In this document: positions 24,699-34,116 of the stretch, one piece after another | Position numbering within the stretch: position 1 is the first letter of the stretch | Layout: each line of letters opens with the position of its first letter | Source: Gammaproteobacteria bacterium | GTDB lineage: Bacteria; Pseudomonadota; Gammaproteobacteria; Competibacterales; Competibacteraceae | Direction of reading: 5' to 3' | Assembly (NCBI GenBank): GCA_020846135.1 | Contig: JADLEK010000056.1 | Span: 1-40,975, forward strand | DNA length: 40,975 nt | Made by a program: the position numbers and the translations under genes | Notes under the pieces: generated by a model | The model's database searches: none | Told to the model about the DNA's origin: nothing | What the model saw: the letters and a program-made list of their open reading frames with translations, nothing else

Positions 24699-24907
24699 TC
24701 GGCGTCGGGGATGTCCGCAAAAGCCGGAAGGGGGATCCGGCTCAGCGTCCCGTACAAAGCGACGGCTGCCGCCCGGCCGGCCTTGCTAGCCGCCGGCGGC
24801 GTTTCGCTCAGGTCCAGACAGTTTATCGGGGTTTGCCCCAGCGCAACCAGGCGCTGGAATTCCGTGTGCGAGGGAGTGGTCAGATACTCGCGAGCCAGGG
24901 GAGTCGC
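24680..24907 (-). pseudogene. Fragment resembling the extra-channel part of an MscS-type channel
   Basis: A 75-codon open stretch with no start, reading ATPLAREYLTTPSHTEFQRL, then LVALGQTPINCLDLSETPPA and LSRIPLPAFADIPDAD before ending in NTVSR encoded by the repeat. The LDLSETPPA and SRIPLPAFADIPDA segments remind me of the N-terminal region of some mechanosensitive-channel family proteins; this identification is tentative. It overlaps, in another frame, the end of the 24880-25323 gene, so the junction of two unrelated pieces lies near 24900-24930. Confidence 0.35.
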
Positions 24908-25323
24908 TCAGGGCGTCGCTGGAATCGAGGAAGGTCTTTCCCGTCGATGACCGGGTGACTGATCTCGATCACGGCCAGCGTGTTTTCGGCCTTGCCGCCC
25001 TCATAGACCGAAACCGTGGCGTTGGGCGGGTCGTTGCTGAAGTTGTCTTTACCCGCACTCGCTGTCCATTCCTCCATGTAAGCCGGCAGGGTGATGTGCC
25101 CGGCGATCCGCACCGGGCGATCCGAGAAGTACAGCGTTTGCTGGCCGACATTGACCAGGCGCAAGGTCTTGTCGTTGGCCTTTAAATCCTCGGCCGTCTG
25201 CACAAACATGAGCTGGGGTTTTTCCTTCTCCTCCTTGGCCTCCGCCAAAGACAGGCTGGAAGCCAGCGGGACAATCGCTGCGATCAGCGTTACAGCGGCT
25301 ATGAATTTGTGCTTTGTCGTCAT
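24880..25323 (-). CDS. Secreted protein of unknown function, 3' end probably replaced
   Basis: 147 residues with a clear signal peptide (MTTKHKFIAAVTLIAAIVPL, cleavage near AEA). The mature part, MFVQTAEDLKANDKTLRLVN then VGQQTLYFSDRPVRIAGHIT, is a beta-rich exported domain. I do not know its function. An AAGAGA lies before the ATG. Up to VIDGKDL the protein looks natural; after this come 17 Arg/Pro-rich residues to the stop, which look like accidental reading through a junction with the 24680-24907 fragment. I therefore think the C-terminus has been lost. Confidence 0.6.
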   Translation of the reverse strand: MTTKHKFIAAVTLIAAIVPLASSLSLAEAKEEKEKPQLMFVQTAEDLKANDKTLRLVNVGQQTLYFSDRPVRIAGHITLPAYMEEWTASAGKDNFSNDPPNATVSVYEGGKAENTLAVIEISHPVIDGKDLPRFQRRPERLPWLASI

Positions 25324-25593
25324 GGGTCGATCTCTTTGGTGTGGGATGAGTTATGGACCCGGCGGTCACCGGGTACTCCCCGAGTGCGCTGCCGGCTCCG
25401 GGAGATCACTCGCTGGTCTTGTCGTTCCGCTGCGCCTGCACCAGCTTCTGCTTGTTTCCGGCGTCAGCCTCGACCGATCAATAGGTGAGAGTGAGCTTCG
25501 TCAAGGGTCGCACCGATCTCGAAACGGTAATCATTACCTTGAAGGCGTCTTTATGCTTAACCAATCGCGACAACAGTCTGCTAATCTTTAAAG

Positions 25594-26667
25594 ATGAACA
25601 GTCATCATCGCTCCCCTGTCGATGGGAATGCCGACGGTTTCCCACAAAAACACCCTGTCAATGAAGGCGGGTTGCGGGTTGGCCCGCTCATCGAGGTTCC
25701 CCAGGTTTTGCGGGAACTAGGGGTTGATCCGACGGAAGTGATCGGCAGTGTCGGCCTGGATTTGAGCCTGTTCGAAAATCCCGAGAACACGATTTCCTTC
25801 GCCGCCATGGGCCGGCTGCTGAAGCGGTGCGCGGCGCGGACACAATGTGCCCATTTCGGCTTGTTGATCGGACAAAAAGGCGGACCCGCCTCCCTGGGCA
25901 TCTTTGGCCAACTGCTCCAGCACTCGCCGGATGTCGGTTCGGCATTGCGCGGCGCGATTCTCCATCTGTATGTACACGATCGGGGTGCGGTGCCGGCGTT
26001 AGCGGTCGAACGGGGCGTGGCGGTGCTGAGCTACCTGATTTACCAGTCAGGGGTGAAAGGTACCGACCAAATTTACGACGGAGTCCTCGCCACCCTTTTT
26101 AATATCCTGCGAGCGCTGTGTGGCCCGGGCTGGCTCCCCATTGAGGTGCTGTTTTCCCGCCATCGGCCCGGCAACATCGAGCCGTATCACGAATTCTTTC
26201 GGGCGCCGTTACGGTTCGATACGGAGTAGACCGCGCTGGTGTTTCCGGCGAAGTGGCTCGACCACGCCGTGCCGGGCACCGATCCCGCCCCGCGCCAGAG
26301 GATCGAGCGACGGATCGCCGCGCTCGCAAGCCTGGACCCTCCCGACCTGGTCAGCCAGTTGCGCCGCGTGCTGCGCGTCATGCTGATCACTCGTCGGAGT
26401 TCCCTGGAAGAGGTGGCCCAACTCTTCTCGATGCAGGGTCGTACCCTGAACCGGTGGCTGAAGGCGCAGGGCGTCATCTTCCAGGCGCTGGTAGATGAAG
26501 TACGCTACGAGATCGCGCGCCAGTTGCTGGAACACACCCACATGTCCATGAGCGAGATCACAGCCACCCTCGACTACGCCGCCGCCAGCGCGTTCACCCG
26601 CGCGTTTCGGCGCTGGTCGGGAACAGCGCCGGCGGCCTGGCGGGCGCAACTCGATGCCGGGGATTAA
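25594..26667 (+). pseudogene. AraC-family transcriptional regulator interrupted by an in-frame TAG
   Basis: Two open stretches in the same frame, 25594-26229 and 26239-26667, are separated only by TAG at 26227-26229. The first has the N-terminal effector-binding domain of the Arabinose_bd-like type (GGLRVGPLIEVPQVLRELGV). After the stop the frame continues PLRFDTE-stop-TALVFP and then the AraC helix-turn-helix, RRSSLEEVAQLFSMQGRTLN through AAASAFTRAFRRWSG. Homologs commonly have Gln at this place, so a CAG to TAG change would explain it. Full length would be about 357 residues. It may be dead, read through, or a sequencing error. Confidence 0.85.
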
Positions 26668-26721
26668 ATCCAGCCGGGGGCGGCGGCGGTTACCCCTCCG
26701 GCGCCGCGCCTGTGTAGAGCC

Positions 26722-26749
26722 GGGCGGGAGCAGCAGGTGCTTCCCGCCC
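26722..26749. terminator. Hairpin between convergent genes (AraC pseudogene and DUF1254 gene)
   Basis: GGGCGGGA (26722-26729) pairs with TCCCGCCC (26742-26749), and the 12-base loop can itself pair AGCA/TGCT. It lies between the ends of two convergent genes. A T-run is lacking, so termination is only plausible. The rest of 26668-26875 holds nothing I can support. Confidence 0.4.
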
Positions 26750-26875
26750 TTGCCCTCATCCGGGCCGATGATTTCCGCGTCGATAATTCGGATCGTTCGT
26801 CGGTGAAGCGGAATGGTAGCGGGTCATCGCTGTCATCCGCCGACGTGCGGGTATCAGAACCGACAGTGAACGAAT

Positions 26876-28333
26876 TCAGTTCACCGCCACGATGGCCGGC
26901 GGCTGCCAGGTTCCTGCGCCGGGCGGCAGGATCGATGGCGGCTCGGTCTTCGGCCAGTACAGGCGCATCACCAGGTAGATGGGGCCGTCCGGCGCCGGGA
27001 GCCAGTTCGACTCCTTGTCCTTGCCGGGTGAATCCTTCTGGATGTAGAGCGTGAGCGAGCCGTCCGCGTTCTTCTTCATCGACGGCAGCATCGGCGAGTT
27101 GATCAGGTAGCGGTCGATCGGGTTCTTGATCAGGAACTGGGTCTTGCCGTCGTACATGGTCACCGACCAGAAGGCATTGACCGGCGGGAACTGGTCCTTG
27201 GCGAACGTCAACGTGTACTTGTGCTTGCTGCCGTCGAGCGCTTCGCCGTTGGCCAGCGTCTTGGTGAGGGGATACATGGCTTCGACGGCATCGTTGCCGT
27301 AGATGCCGCCCTTGGCGGCCGCGGCCCGCTTCAGCCAGTCGCCATTGTAGAAAGCGCGGTCACCGAACAGTGAGCCGACCTTCCAGCCGTTGATGTCCTT
27401 CTGCCCGACCTCCAGGTACTTCTCGACCTTGCTGTCGCCTTCCTTCATCGCCAGCAGGATGGCGGCCTTGTGCTCAAGCGAAAGGTCCTTGAAGTTAAAC
27501 TTCTTGCCGGGGCCGATGCCGATGCTGGCGAGCTTGGCGCGGATCGCTTCTTCCTCGGGGCCGGCCGGCGCGAATTGCAGCGCGAAGTCCAGGTAATCGA
27601 AGAAGTTGGTCTTCACCATCTCCTTGTCGATCTTCGGGAAATCGATCGCCGCCGCCGCCGGAGGGGCCGGTTGTTTGAGATACGCCGACAGCGGCTGAAC
27701 CTTGTAGCCCGCCTGCACCTTCTCGACGTTGGACATGTCGTCAGCGTTGAAGAGTTGCGTGCGATAGGCCGCGATGGAGAACTGAGTGGAGGAGCGGAAC
27801 ACCTGCTTGATGCCGGCGGGCGTCTCGCCCTTCCAGTCCGGGCCGACCACCAGATAATCACCCGCATCGCTACCGGTGGCGCGGCTGCCGATATAGCCAT
27901 AGTTGAAGGTATTGCCGTCGGTGAGCATCACCGAGTAATAGCGCTCTTTTTCCACCGCCGGAACAGAGAGTACATAAGGTTCGGCGCGCAAATCCAGCCA
28001 CAGGAGTGAATATGGCGTGTCGCTGTTGGGGGTGATGATCGCCGTGTCCTTGTAGGTGAAGACGCGGTGCTCGTTGAAGATCGTGTTAAACGGGGCCTTG
28101 TATTGGCCCGAATCCTTGTCCACGCAGTATTCATGCATGACCGCATAGTTCATCACGATGGGCAGGCCGTAGATGAAGCCTTCCTCGGCAATGGCCTTGG
28201 TTTCGGTGATGCCGGGCCGGTGCTTCTCGCCCTTCTCGGCTTGAGAGATGGGGTCTTTTTCCACTCCATAGCCCATGAGCGGCGCAGCGGCGACGGTAAC
28301 CGCTAATGCGGTGCTAAATAACATGCGATTCAT
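26876..28333 (-). CDS. Exported DUF1254/DUF1214 domain protein
   Basis: 485 residues with a signal peptide (MNRMLFSTALAVTVAAAPLM). The DUF1254 half starts at about residue 45 (EEGFIYGLPIVMNYAVMHEY) with TPNSDTPYSLLWLDLRAEP (about 102-120) and SVPAVEKERYYSVMLTDGNT. The DUF1214 half (about 355-480) shows KDQFPPVNAFWSVTMYDGKT, LYIQKDSPGKDKESNWLPAP and YLVMRLYWPK. The fold is known from structural genomics, but no reaction is established. A strong AAGGAGAT lies about 9 bp before the ATG. A deleted second copy of the family is at 29126-29678, so this gene belongs to a locally duplicated set. Both strands of neighbours are decaying while this one is intact. Confidence 0.88.
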   Translation of the reverse strand: MNRMLFSTALAVTVAAAPLMGYGVEKDPISQAEKGEKHRPGITETKAIAEEGFIYGLPIVMNYAVMHEYCVDKDSGQYKAPFNTIFNEHRVFTYKDTAIITPNSDTPYSLLWLDLRAEPYVLSVPAVEKERYYSVMLTDGNTFNYGYIGSRATGSDAGDYLVVGPDWKGETPAGIKQVFRSSTQFSIAAYRTQLFNADDMSNVEKVQAGYKVQPLSAYLKQPAPPAAAAIDFPKIDKEMVKTNFFDYLDFALQFAPAGPEEEAIRAKLASIGIGPGKKFNFKDLSLEHKAAILLAMKEGDSKVEKYLEVGQKDINGWKVGSLFGDRAFYNGDWLKRAAAAKGGIYGNDAVEAMYPLTKTLANGEALDGSKHKYTLTFAKDQFPPVNAFWSVTMYDGKTQFLIKNPIDRYLINSPMLPSMKKNADGSLTLYIQKDSPGKDKESNWLPAPDGPIYLVMRLYWPKTEPPSILPPGAGTWQPPAIVAVN

Positions 28334-28527
28334 GGTTTTCGATCTCCTTACGGTTCTTTGGCATCACTTTGGAAGTGAATGCGCGGACCGCTCCCTGCGA
28401 AGCAGCCCACGCAGTCTGTTCAGTAGTAAAACGTCCGGCGGTGCGTCCGGCCAAAATACGCTTGGCGGGCCGACTCGCGTCGTCTCGAAGGGGTCGAGAC
28501 CCGCCGGTTCCGTTCGGTTGCGTGGGT

Positions 28528-29010
28528 TCAGTTCGCCAGTTGAACCACGACCTCATCGCGCCCGAGCGAGAGTACGACGCCCTCGCTGGCGCCAGTCAGG
28601 TGCATGATCACCCCCGCCTGGTTCTGCATCCACAATTCCGCCTTACCCGACGTGGCGAGTCCGGCCTGCCCCGTTCCCTCCGAATAAGTACCCTCGAAAT
28701 CGGACAGACGGTTCAGCCGATAGACCTCTCCGCTAGCCTTGACCTGAGAAGCGCCGCCGGGGCCGATCACCGTGCCGACGACCTTGAACGGATAGGTGCG
28801 CCCCTGGAACGTCAGCGCACCGGTTCCCCCTGTCATGCCCGCCGCGACGAGTTCGGTCAGGGTCACGGCGCCCGAGGGCGTCAGACCGGCAATGCTCTGG
28901 GCAGTGGGGGGGGGTTGCAAGGTAGTACCGCAGGCGGAAAGGACCAAAAAGCCCACCCCCGCTAGCCATGTGCGCACTCCGCGTGGATGATTGAAACTGG
29001 CGTTGGTCAT
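28528..29010 (-). CDS. Small outer-membrane-type lipoprotein of unknown function
   Basis: 160 residues from the ATG at 29010, which has GAGGAG about 11 bp upstream; an alternative start at 29046 has no such site. The N-terminus has a lipobox, VLSAC with Cys at about 29, so it is a lipoprotein with Gly at +2 (fits outer-membrane sorting). The mature part contains repeated Gly-rich strands, e.g. GTGALTFQGRTYPFKVVGTV and LSDFEGTYSEGTGQAGLATS. I do not recognise a named domain. It is upstream of the DUF1254 gene in the same direction, about 195 bp away, which may be one transcript. Confidence 0.72.
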   Translation of the reverse strand: MTNASFNHPRGVRTWLAGVGFLVLSACGTTLQPPPTAQSIAGLTPSGAVTLTELVAAGMTGGTGALTFQGRTYPFKVVGTVIGPGGASQVKASGEVYRLNRLSDFEGTYSEGTGQAGLATSGKAELWMQNQAGVIMHLTGASEGVVLSLGRDEVVVQLAN

Positions 29011-29125
29011 GATGGTGTCACTCCTCTTGAAAATGGATGGTAACATGGTAACGGGGAATCGAGAGACAAAAGTGGAATCCGGTCAATCTGCGGGACGCTC
29101 TCGCCGTGGGAGCAGCCCGCCCAAT

Positions 29126-29678
29126 TCACAACTGAAAGATTTGCTCCACAGCCTTGACCTGCGGAATTTTCCATGAGCCGTCAAGGATTGAGGGATCTTT
29201 CTCGTGCGGCCAATAGAGCCGCATCATGAGGATGAACTTGTCATTCGGCGCTGGGAGCCAGTTCGATTCCTGGCCGGGCCAGGGTTTTCGTTCTGGATGT
29301 AGAGGTCTACCGAACCATCGGCGTTGGCCTTGAGGTTTTGCTGGCGTCCTGTGGACGATTCGCCCCTAACCCGATCGCGGTGATCAAGGCCCGCTGAAGG
29401 TAGTTCACACTGTAGTTGCCGGTTTTGGTGGTGAACAGCCAGCCGTTCTCCAATTTCATGTCGCCTTCGACGATGCCTTCCTTCAGCCAAAGCATAATCT
29501 TTTCATTGGCGACCTTGGGCACGAGGGAGAACGCTTCATGGGCCATGGGAGCGAGTTTGCTGCGATCAAACGGCTGACCGGGAACGATTCCGATCTTAGC
29601 CATCTTTTCCAGGATGTGCTTGTCCAGAGCGGCGGGCGGATTGTTCACCAGCAATTTGGCCAGCAGATCGAATTTGCC
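29126..29678 (-). pseudogene. Second DUF1254 protein gene, truncated, with an internal deletion and a frameshift
   Basis: Pieces of the same family as 26876-28333 can be read in order on the minus strand. First comes GKFDLLAKLLVNNPPAALDK through GNYSVNYLQRALITAIGLGAN. Then, after a jump, NLKANADGSVDLYIQNENPG, and in another frame ESNWLPAPNDKFILMMRLYW to PQVKAVEQIFQL and a stop. Compared with the intact protein, about 90 codons are missing between ITAIGLGAN and NLKANADG, and a frameshift lies near 29275. The first half of the gene is absent. Confidence 0.85.
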
Positions 29679-29756
29679 TCACAACAGTTGACTGATCAAG
29701 TCGCGGGCCGTTCCAGTCATCCCGGAACCGCCCACTCGGTTCACGACTGGAAAAAT

Positions 29757-30102
29757 TTACTTCGTGTCAGCAGCTTTCACCATGCCCTCTTCGAGTTTCT
29801 TGATGTCTTCGGGCGACAGTTGCGGGCGATCCACCTTGATCGTCAGCTTGTTCAGCTTGGCGGTCAGCGGGAACGGCGGCTGATAGTTGGTGTCGTTCAC
29901 CCCGGTGAGCGTGTCGGAGCCAATGTCGAAGCTCTTGTCTCATTGATAGGATCATCGGCAGCGTTTTCTCCATCTTCTTGGTGGCGACCTCCTTGCCGTC
30001 CACCTTGAGCGTCCCGACGCCGGGACGGCCAATGCCGCTGAAATTGTTGAAGACGAGCGTGCCGGCGCCCAGACCCCCGTACTGGAAGTCAAACTTAACC
30101 GC
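29757..30102 (-). pseudogene. Arylsulfatase, 3' remnant with a frameshift
   Basis: Minus-strand reading VKFDFQYGGLGAGTLVFNNF, GRPGVGTLKVDGKEVATKKM and EKTLPMILS, then in a second frame KSFDIGSDTLTGVNDTNYQP and KLNKLTIKVDRPQLSPEDIK. Together these are the typical C-terminal beta domain and tail of bacterial arylsulfatases. The frameshift is near 29938. The catalytic domain with the formylglycine site is missing, so this is a dead fragment. It abuts the DUF1254 remnant; both families are often neighbours. Confidence 0.8.
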
Positions 30103-30229
30103 ACCGCAGTGGCGGAAACACCGCCTGCACCGGTTTTGCACAATCATTCCGCACTCTTGCACGAACGCGCCACGAAGCGCGCAAATCCCCGCCGGATACT
30201 GCGCTGGCAAACTCTTCAGGAGTCACGCC

Positions 30230-31759
30230 ATGCGCCTCATACTTGATCCCCACTTCGATTTTTATCCCTGGTTCGGCCCGATTGGCCTGATGTCAGGCCT
30301 TATTCTGTTGGCGGTTCACCCGCTGATCTGGCTGGTCGCCACCTGGCTCGATCCCGCCTACGATTCCTATGGGTTGTGGGTGGCGATGCTGGCCGGCGGC
30401 CTGCTGCTGTGGAGCGCAACCAGTCCGGTGGAGCGGATTAACGCCCAGCAACGCCGGCTTGGACTCGGACTGCTGGGCATGACCGCTACCCTGCGCCTGC
30501 TGGGGCAATGGCTGGGGATCAACACCCTCGGCGCGGCGGCGCTGGCGGTGGATGTCTACGCCATCGGTCTGCTACTCAATCTGGATCGCCGTGGCCGCTC
30601 GCTCGCTCCCGGCTGGCTGGCGGTGCTGTTCGCCTTTGCCCTGCCCATCGAACGTATTCTGCAACGCGGCTTTGGCTTTGTCTTGCAACAGCTTTCCGCA
30701 ACTGGCGCCTGCGCGGCGCTTCAGATCGGCTCAGCTCCGGTCCTATGCGATGGCATCCAGTTGCAATGGCAGGGGCAAACGGTGCTGGTCGATCTGCCCT
30801 GCTCCGGGACCCGTGGGTTATTACTGCTGCTGTTGTTGTTCGTCGCGCTCGCCGCGCTGACCCGCCCGACGCTGCGCTATGCCGGCTTCGGCGCGTTGAT
30901 CGCTCTGGCGGCGGCGACGCTGGGAAACAGCCTGCGGATCGTCGCGCTGGCGGCAGGTCTGGTTCACCGCGAGGCGCTGGGCGGGGTGGATGTCCTGGCC
31001 GAGCCGTGGCATAGCACGATTGGCCTGCTGACGCTGAGTTTTTCGGCTTTGCCGATTCTGCTCTGGGCGCGAACTGGTCACCGCAACACGATCCCGGAAC
31101 CACCGTTCATCGCCGCCAGCGCCTCCCGGCTGGTTTCAGTCAAACCGTTCACCGGCCTGGCGTTTCTGATCGCCTGCGCCGGAATCATCGCACTGCCGCC
31201 GCAACCGCTGGATATAGCTCATTCCCTGCCCACGCCGGATTTGCCTGCTTACCTGGCGGCTTTCATCGGGCAACCTGGCCTTCTCACCGCCCAGGAGCAG
31301 GCCTACTTCACCCGCTACGGCGGCGGTGCAGCCCGTTCCGCCTATGGGCCTTATGGCCTGCTGGTGGTTAGCACCACCGCGCCGCTGCGTCATCTCCATT
31401 CCCCCGAAGAGTGCCTGGCCGGAGCCGGTCACACGGTGCGCTATCTCGGCCAGACTGGCGGTCCCATGCCCAGCGCGATTTACCACAGCATCGATCCGCA
31501 TGGCCGGGGCTGGCGGATCGCGGTGAGCTTTGTCTCGGAGCGCGGCGAGTTGACCACCCACGTCGCCGAGGCGGTGTGGCGCTGGCTGCAAGCACCTGGT
31601 ACGACCTGGCGGATGATTCAGCGGATCGCGCCCTGGGAAGCATCCGCCATCGCCACTGAAACCTTTGATAGCGCGGCCTGGCGGGCGCTGGATTTGCCTC
31701 TGCCTTCATCCCAACCCCAACGCCAATCTCAACCTCAACCCCTGCCTGTGAAACTATAA
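30230..31759 (+). CDS. Exosortase with an EpsI-like C-terminal domain
   Basis: A 509-residue membrane protein. Exosortases are integral membrane cysteine transpeptidases that recognise PEP-CTERM tails. Here the three catalytic residues are visible: Cys in DLPCSGTRGLL (about 191), Arg in LGNSLRIVALAAG (about 237) and His in EPWHSTIGLL (about 262). Eight to ten membrane segments cover residues 15-290. The remaining 200 residues resemble EpsI-type (DUF3485) domains with ECLAGAGHTVRYLGQ. The frame is open upstream to 29978, but AGGAG lies 7 bp before the ATG at 30230. The gene ends 18 bp before the start of a PEP-tailed VIT/VWA protein, its probable substrate; this resembles the XrtT type, from memory. 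Confidence 0.85.
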   Translation: MRLILDPHFDFYPWFGPIGLMSGLILLAVHPLIWLVATWLDPAYDSYGLWVAMLAGGLLLWSATSPVERINAQQRRLGLGLLGMTATLRLLGQWLGINTLGAAALAVDVYAIGLLLNLDRRGRSLAPGWLAVLFAFALPIERILQRGFGFVLQQLSATGACAALQIGSAPVLCDGIQLQWQGQTVLVDLPCSGTRGLLLLLLLFVALAALTRPTLRYAGFGALIALAAATLGNSLRIVALAAGLVHREALGGVDVLAEPWHSTIGLLTLSFSALPILLWARTGHRNTIPEPPFIAASASRLVSVKPFTGLAFLIACAGIIALPPQPLDIAHSLPTPDLPAYLAAFIGQPGLLTAQEQAYFTRYGGGAARSAYGPYGLLVVSTTAPLRHLHSPEECLAGAGHTVRYLGQTGGPMPSAIYHSIDPHGRGWRIAVSFVSERGELTTHVAEAVWRWLQAPGTTWRMIQRIAPWEASAIATETFDSAAWRALDLPLPSSQPQRQSQPQPLPVKL

Positions 31760-31777
31760 CCTTTGGAGCATCAACTC

Positions 31778-33967
31778 ATGAACCGTACTCAACTTGTTCT
31801 GATCAGCATCCTGACCTGGTCCGCCATAACCGGGGCGCTGGCCGCCGTCCCTGATGACCTGGGCGGGCGCATCGAAGCGCAGGTGAACGGCAAGCCCATC
31901 ACCCTGCCGCTGCTCAAGACCGATATTGACGCTGACGTGCAGGGCGATGTGGCGCAGGTGACCGTGACTCAGACCTTCGCTAATCCGCTGAATCAGGCGG
32001 TTCATGCCACTTATCTGTTTCCACTCAACGAAACCGCTGCAGTCAGCGCGATGACGATGGAAGTCGGCGATGAGCGGATTCAGGCCAAAATTCAGCGGAT
32101 CGAAACTGCTCGCGCCACCTTTGAGAAAGCGAAAAACGAAGGCCGTAGCGCTGCTTTGCTCAGTCAGCATCGCCCCAATATGTTCACTCAGGACATTGCT
32201 AATCTGATGCCGGGATTACCGATCAAGGTCACGCTGAAATATGTCCAGACCGTACCCCGGATCGATGGCGGCTACGAACTGGCCGTTCCGCTAGTAGTCG
32301 GGCCACGCTATCAGCCCCAGGGGGCGGGTGTTGCGCCGGGCCAGCCCGTAGCGCCGGGCGGCGTTCAGCACTGGAATACGCAGACCGGCGCTTCCAGCAA
32401 TGCCACGGCGGCAAATAGCCAAACCACCTATGGGCAATGGGAAGTCGAGCAATTGCCCGCCTACCCGCCGGTGTTTGAATTGAATGTCCCGGAACAGATC
32501 GACCCGGAACGGGTGGGACTGGCGATTCACATCAACGCCGGCATGGCGATTACGAATCTTGAAAGCCGCACCCATCCGATCACTACTACAACCCCGGAGA
32601 GTGGGCAAGCCGAAGTCCGCCTGACCAATAGCCGAACCTTGGATAACCGCGATTTCGTATTGCGCTACACCTTGGCCGGAACCCGGACTCAGGCTGGTCT
32701 GCTGGCGTACCGCGATCAGCGCGGCGGGTTTTTCAGCCTGCTACTGGAGCCGCCGCGGATTCCCACTGAAGCCGACATCACCCCCCGCGAAATAGTCTTC
32801 GTGCTGGATTGCTCCGGGTCGATGAACGGCCTGCCCATTGAAGCCAGCAAAGCCTTCATGCGGGCGGCGCTGCGGCGACTGCGGCCCACCGACAGTTTCC
32901 GGATCATCCGTTTCAGCGATGCCGCGACTGAATTTTCCAGTCAGCCCTTGCCGGCAACGCCGCAGAACATTCAGGCCGGGTTGCGTTACACCGATGGACT
33001 GAATGGCGAAGGCGGCACCGAAATGAGTACCGGGGTCCGCCAGGCGTTGGCGCCTCCGGTTCCCGTGGGAGCATTGCGCTTGGTCACTTTCCTGACCGAC
33101 GGCTACATCGGCAACGAAGCCCAGATTCTGGCGCTGCTCCGGGCCAATCTGGGCGATGCCCGGCTGTATGCCTTTGGCGTGGGTACCGGGGTCAACCGCT
33201 ACCTGCTCAATGAAATGGGGCGAGTCGGACGCGGCTTCACCCGCACCATGGACCCGACCGAGGATCTGGAAAAAGTCGCGAGCGAACTAGCCGAGCGGTT
33301 GCAATCGCCGATGTTGACCGACATTCAGATTGATTGGGGCGGGATGGAGGTCAGCGATCCCAGTCCGGCGCAGGTTCCCGATCTATTCGCCGGGCAATCG
33401 TTGCGCCTGCAAGGTCGCTATGGCCGCCCTGGTCGTCATGAAATCACGGTGCGGGGTCTGGTGCGGGGTCGCCCGGCCACCTTGCCGTTGCAAATTGATC
33501 TGCCGGAAACCAGCGCTGAGGGTGAGGCGGTGCCGATTCTGTGGGCGCGCTCCCTGATCGGCGAACTGCATTATCAACTGACGACCGGCGTTCATCAGCG
33601 GGACGGCGAAGCGGCCAATACCGACGCGCTCAAACAGCGGATCATCGACCTGGGCCTGAATTTCAGTCTGGTGACGCCGTGGACGGCGTTCGTTGCGGTA
33701 TCGGAGCAGATTTACAACCCGAATCCGGCGGACTCTACGCCGACCTTGCCGGTGCCGATCGCGCAGGTGAAGGGAACGACAGCGCTGGCTTATGGCGAAC
33801 CAGCGGCTTCACTCACCGGCGGCAGCGGGGGCGCATTCATGGGCGGCGGAACTCCGGAACCGGCGGCGCTGCTGGGATTGGCTCTGATCGCGCTGCTGTT
33901 GGCTGGTTTTCACGCCCGTACTACGGTGATTCGCCGACAGCCGGGCAACACCGCCTGGTGGATATAG
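31778..33967 (+). CDS. VIT and VWA domain protein with PEP-CTERM-like sorting tail
   Basis: About 729 residues, exported (signal peptide up to about residue 23, GALAA). A VIT domain (about 35-150; VTQTFANPLNQAVHATYLFP, then IETARATFEKAKNEGRSAAL) is followed by a VWA domain (about 335-510) whose metal site starts FVLDCSGSMNG with a later TFLTDGYIGNE. The C-terminus has a Gly-rich linker and TPEPAALLGLALIALLLAGF, then Arg-rich residues and a further 14 residues. PEP plus one membrane helix is the exosortase sorting signal, although the tail after the helix is longer than usual. GGAG lies 9 bp before ATG 31778. Its neighbour is the exosortase, so a dedicated pair is inferred. Confidence 0.85.
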   Translation: MNRTQLVLISILTWSAITGALAAVPDDLGGRIEAQVNGKPITLPLLKTDIDADVQGDVAQVTVTQTFANPLNQAVHATYLFPLNETAAVSAMTMEVGDERIQAKIQRIETARATFEKAKNEGRSAALLSQHRPNMFTQDIANLMPGLPIKVTLKYVQTVPRIDGGYELAVPLVVGPRYQPQGAGVAPGQPVAPGGVQHWNTQTGASSNATAANSQTTYGQWEVEQLPAYPPVFELNVPEQIDPERVGLAIHINAGMAITNLESRTHPITTTTPESGQAEVRLTNSRTLDNRDFVLRYTLAGTRTQAGLLAYRDQRGGFFSLLLEPPRIPTEADITPREIVFVLDCSGSMNGLPIEASKAFMRAALRRLRPTDSFRIIRFSDAATEFSSQPLPATPQNIQAGLRYTDGLNGEGGTEMSTGVRQALAPPVPVGALRLVTFLTDGYIGNEAQILALLRANLGDARLYAFGVGTGVNRYLLNEMGRVGRGFTRTMDPTEDLEKVASELAERLQSPMLTDIQIDWGGMEVSDPSPAQVPDLFAGQSLRLQGRYGRPGRHEITVRGLVRGRPATLPLQIDLPETSAEGEAVPILWARSLIGELHYQLTTGVHQRDGEAANTDALKQRIIDLGLNFSLVTPWTAFVAVSEQIYNPNPADSTPTLPVPIAQVKGTTALAYGEPAASLTGGSGGAFMGGGTPEPAALLGLALIALLLAGFHARTTVIRRQPGNTAWWI

Positions 33968-34116
33968 GAAATCCGCCCTGAGACGCGAAAAACCGGCCCG
34001 CACTAGGCAGTGCTGCGCCGCCGTGCGGCGTCAGCAGGCGATCATGCAACACCAGCGCATTGGGTGGGGCGACCCTGTTTGGCTATATCAGTTGGCTATT
34101 GGTCGCCGTCGCCAGT

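Noticed and set aside
29978..30229. An upstream extension of the exosortase frame
   Set aside because: It overlaps the arylsulfatase remnant, encodes no signal or domain, and a good ribosome site stands before the ATG at 30230.
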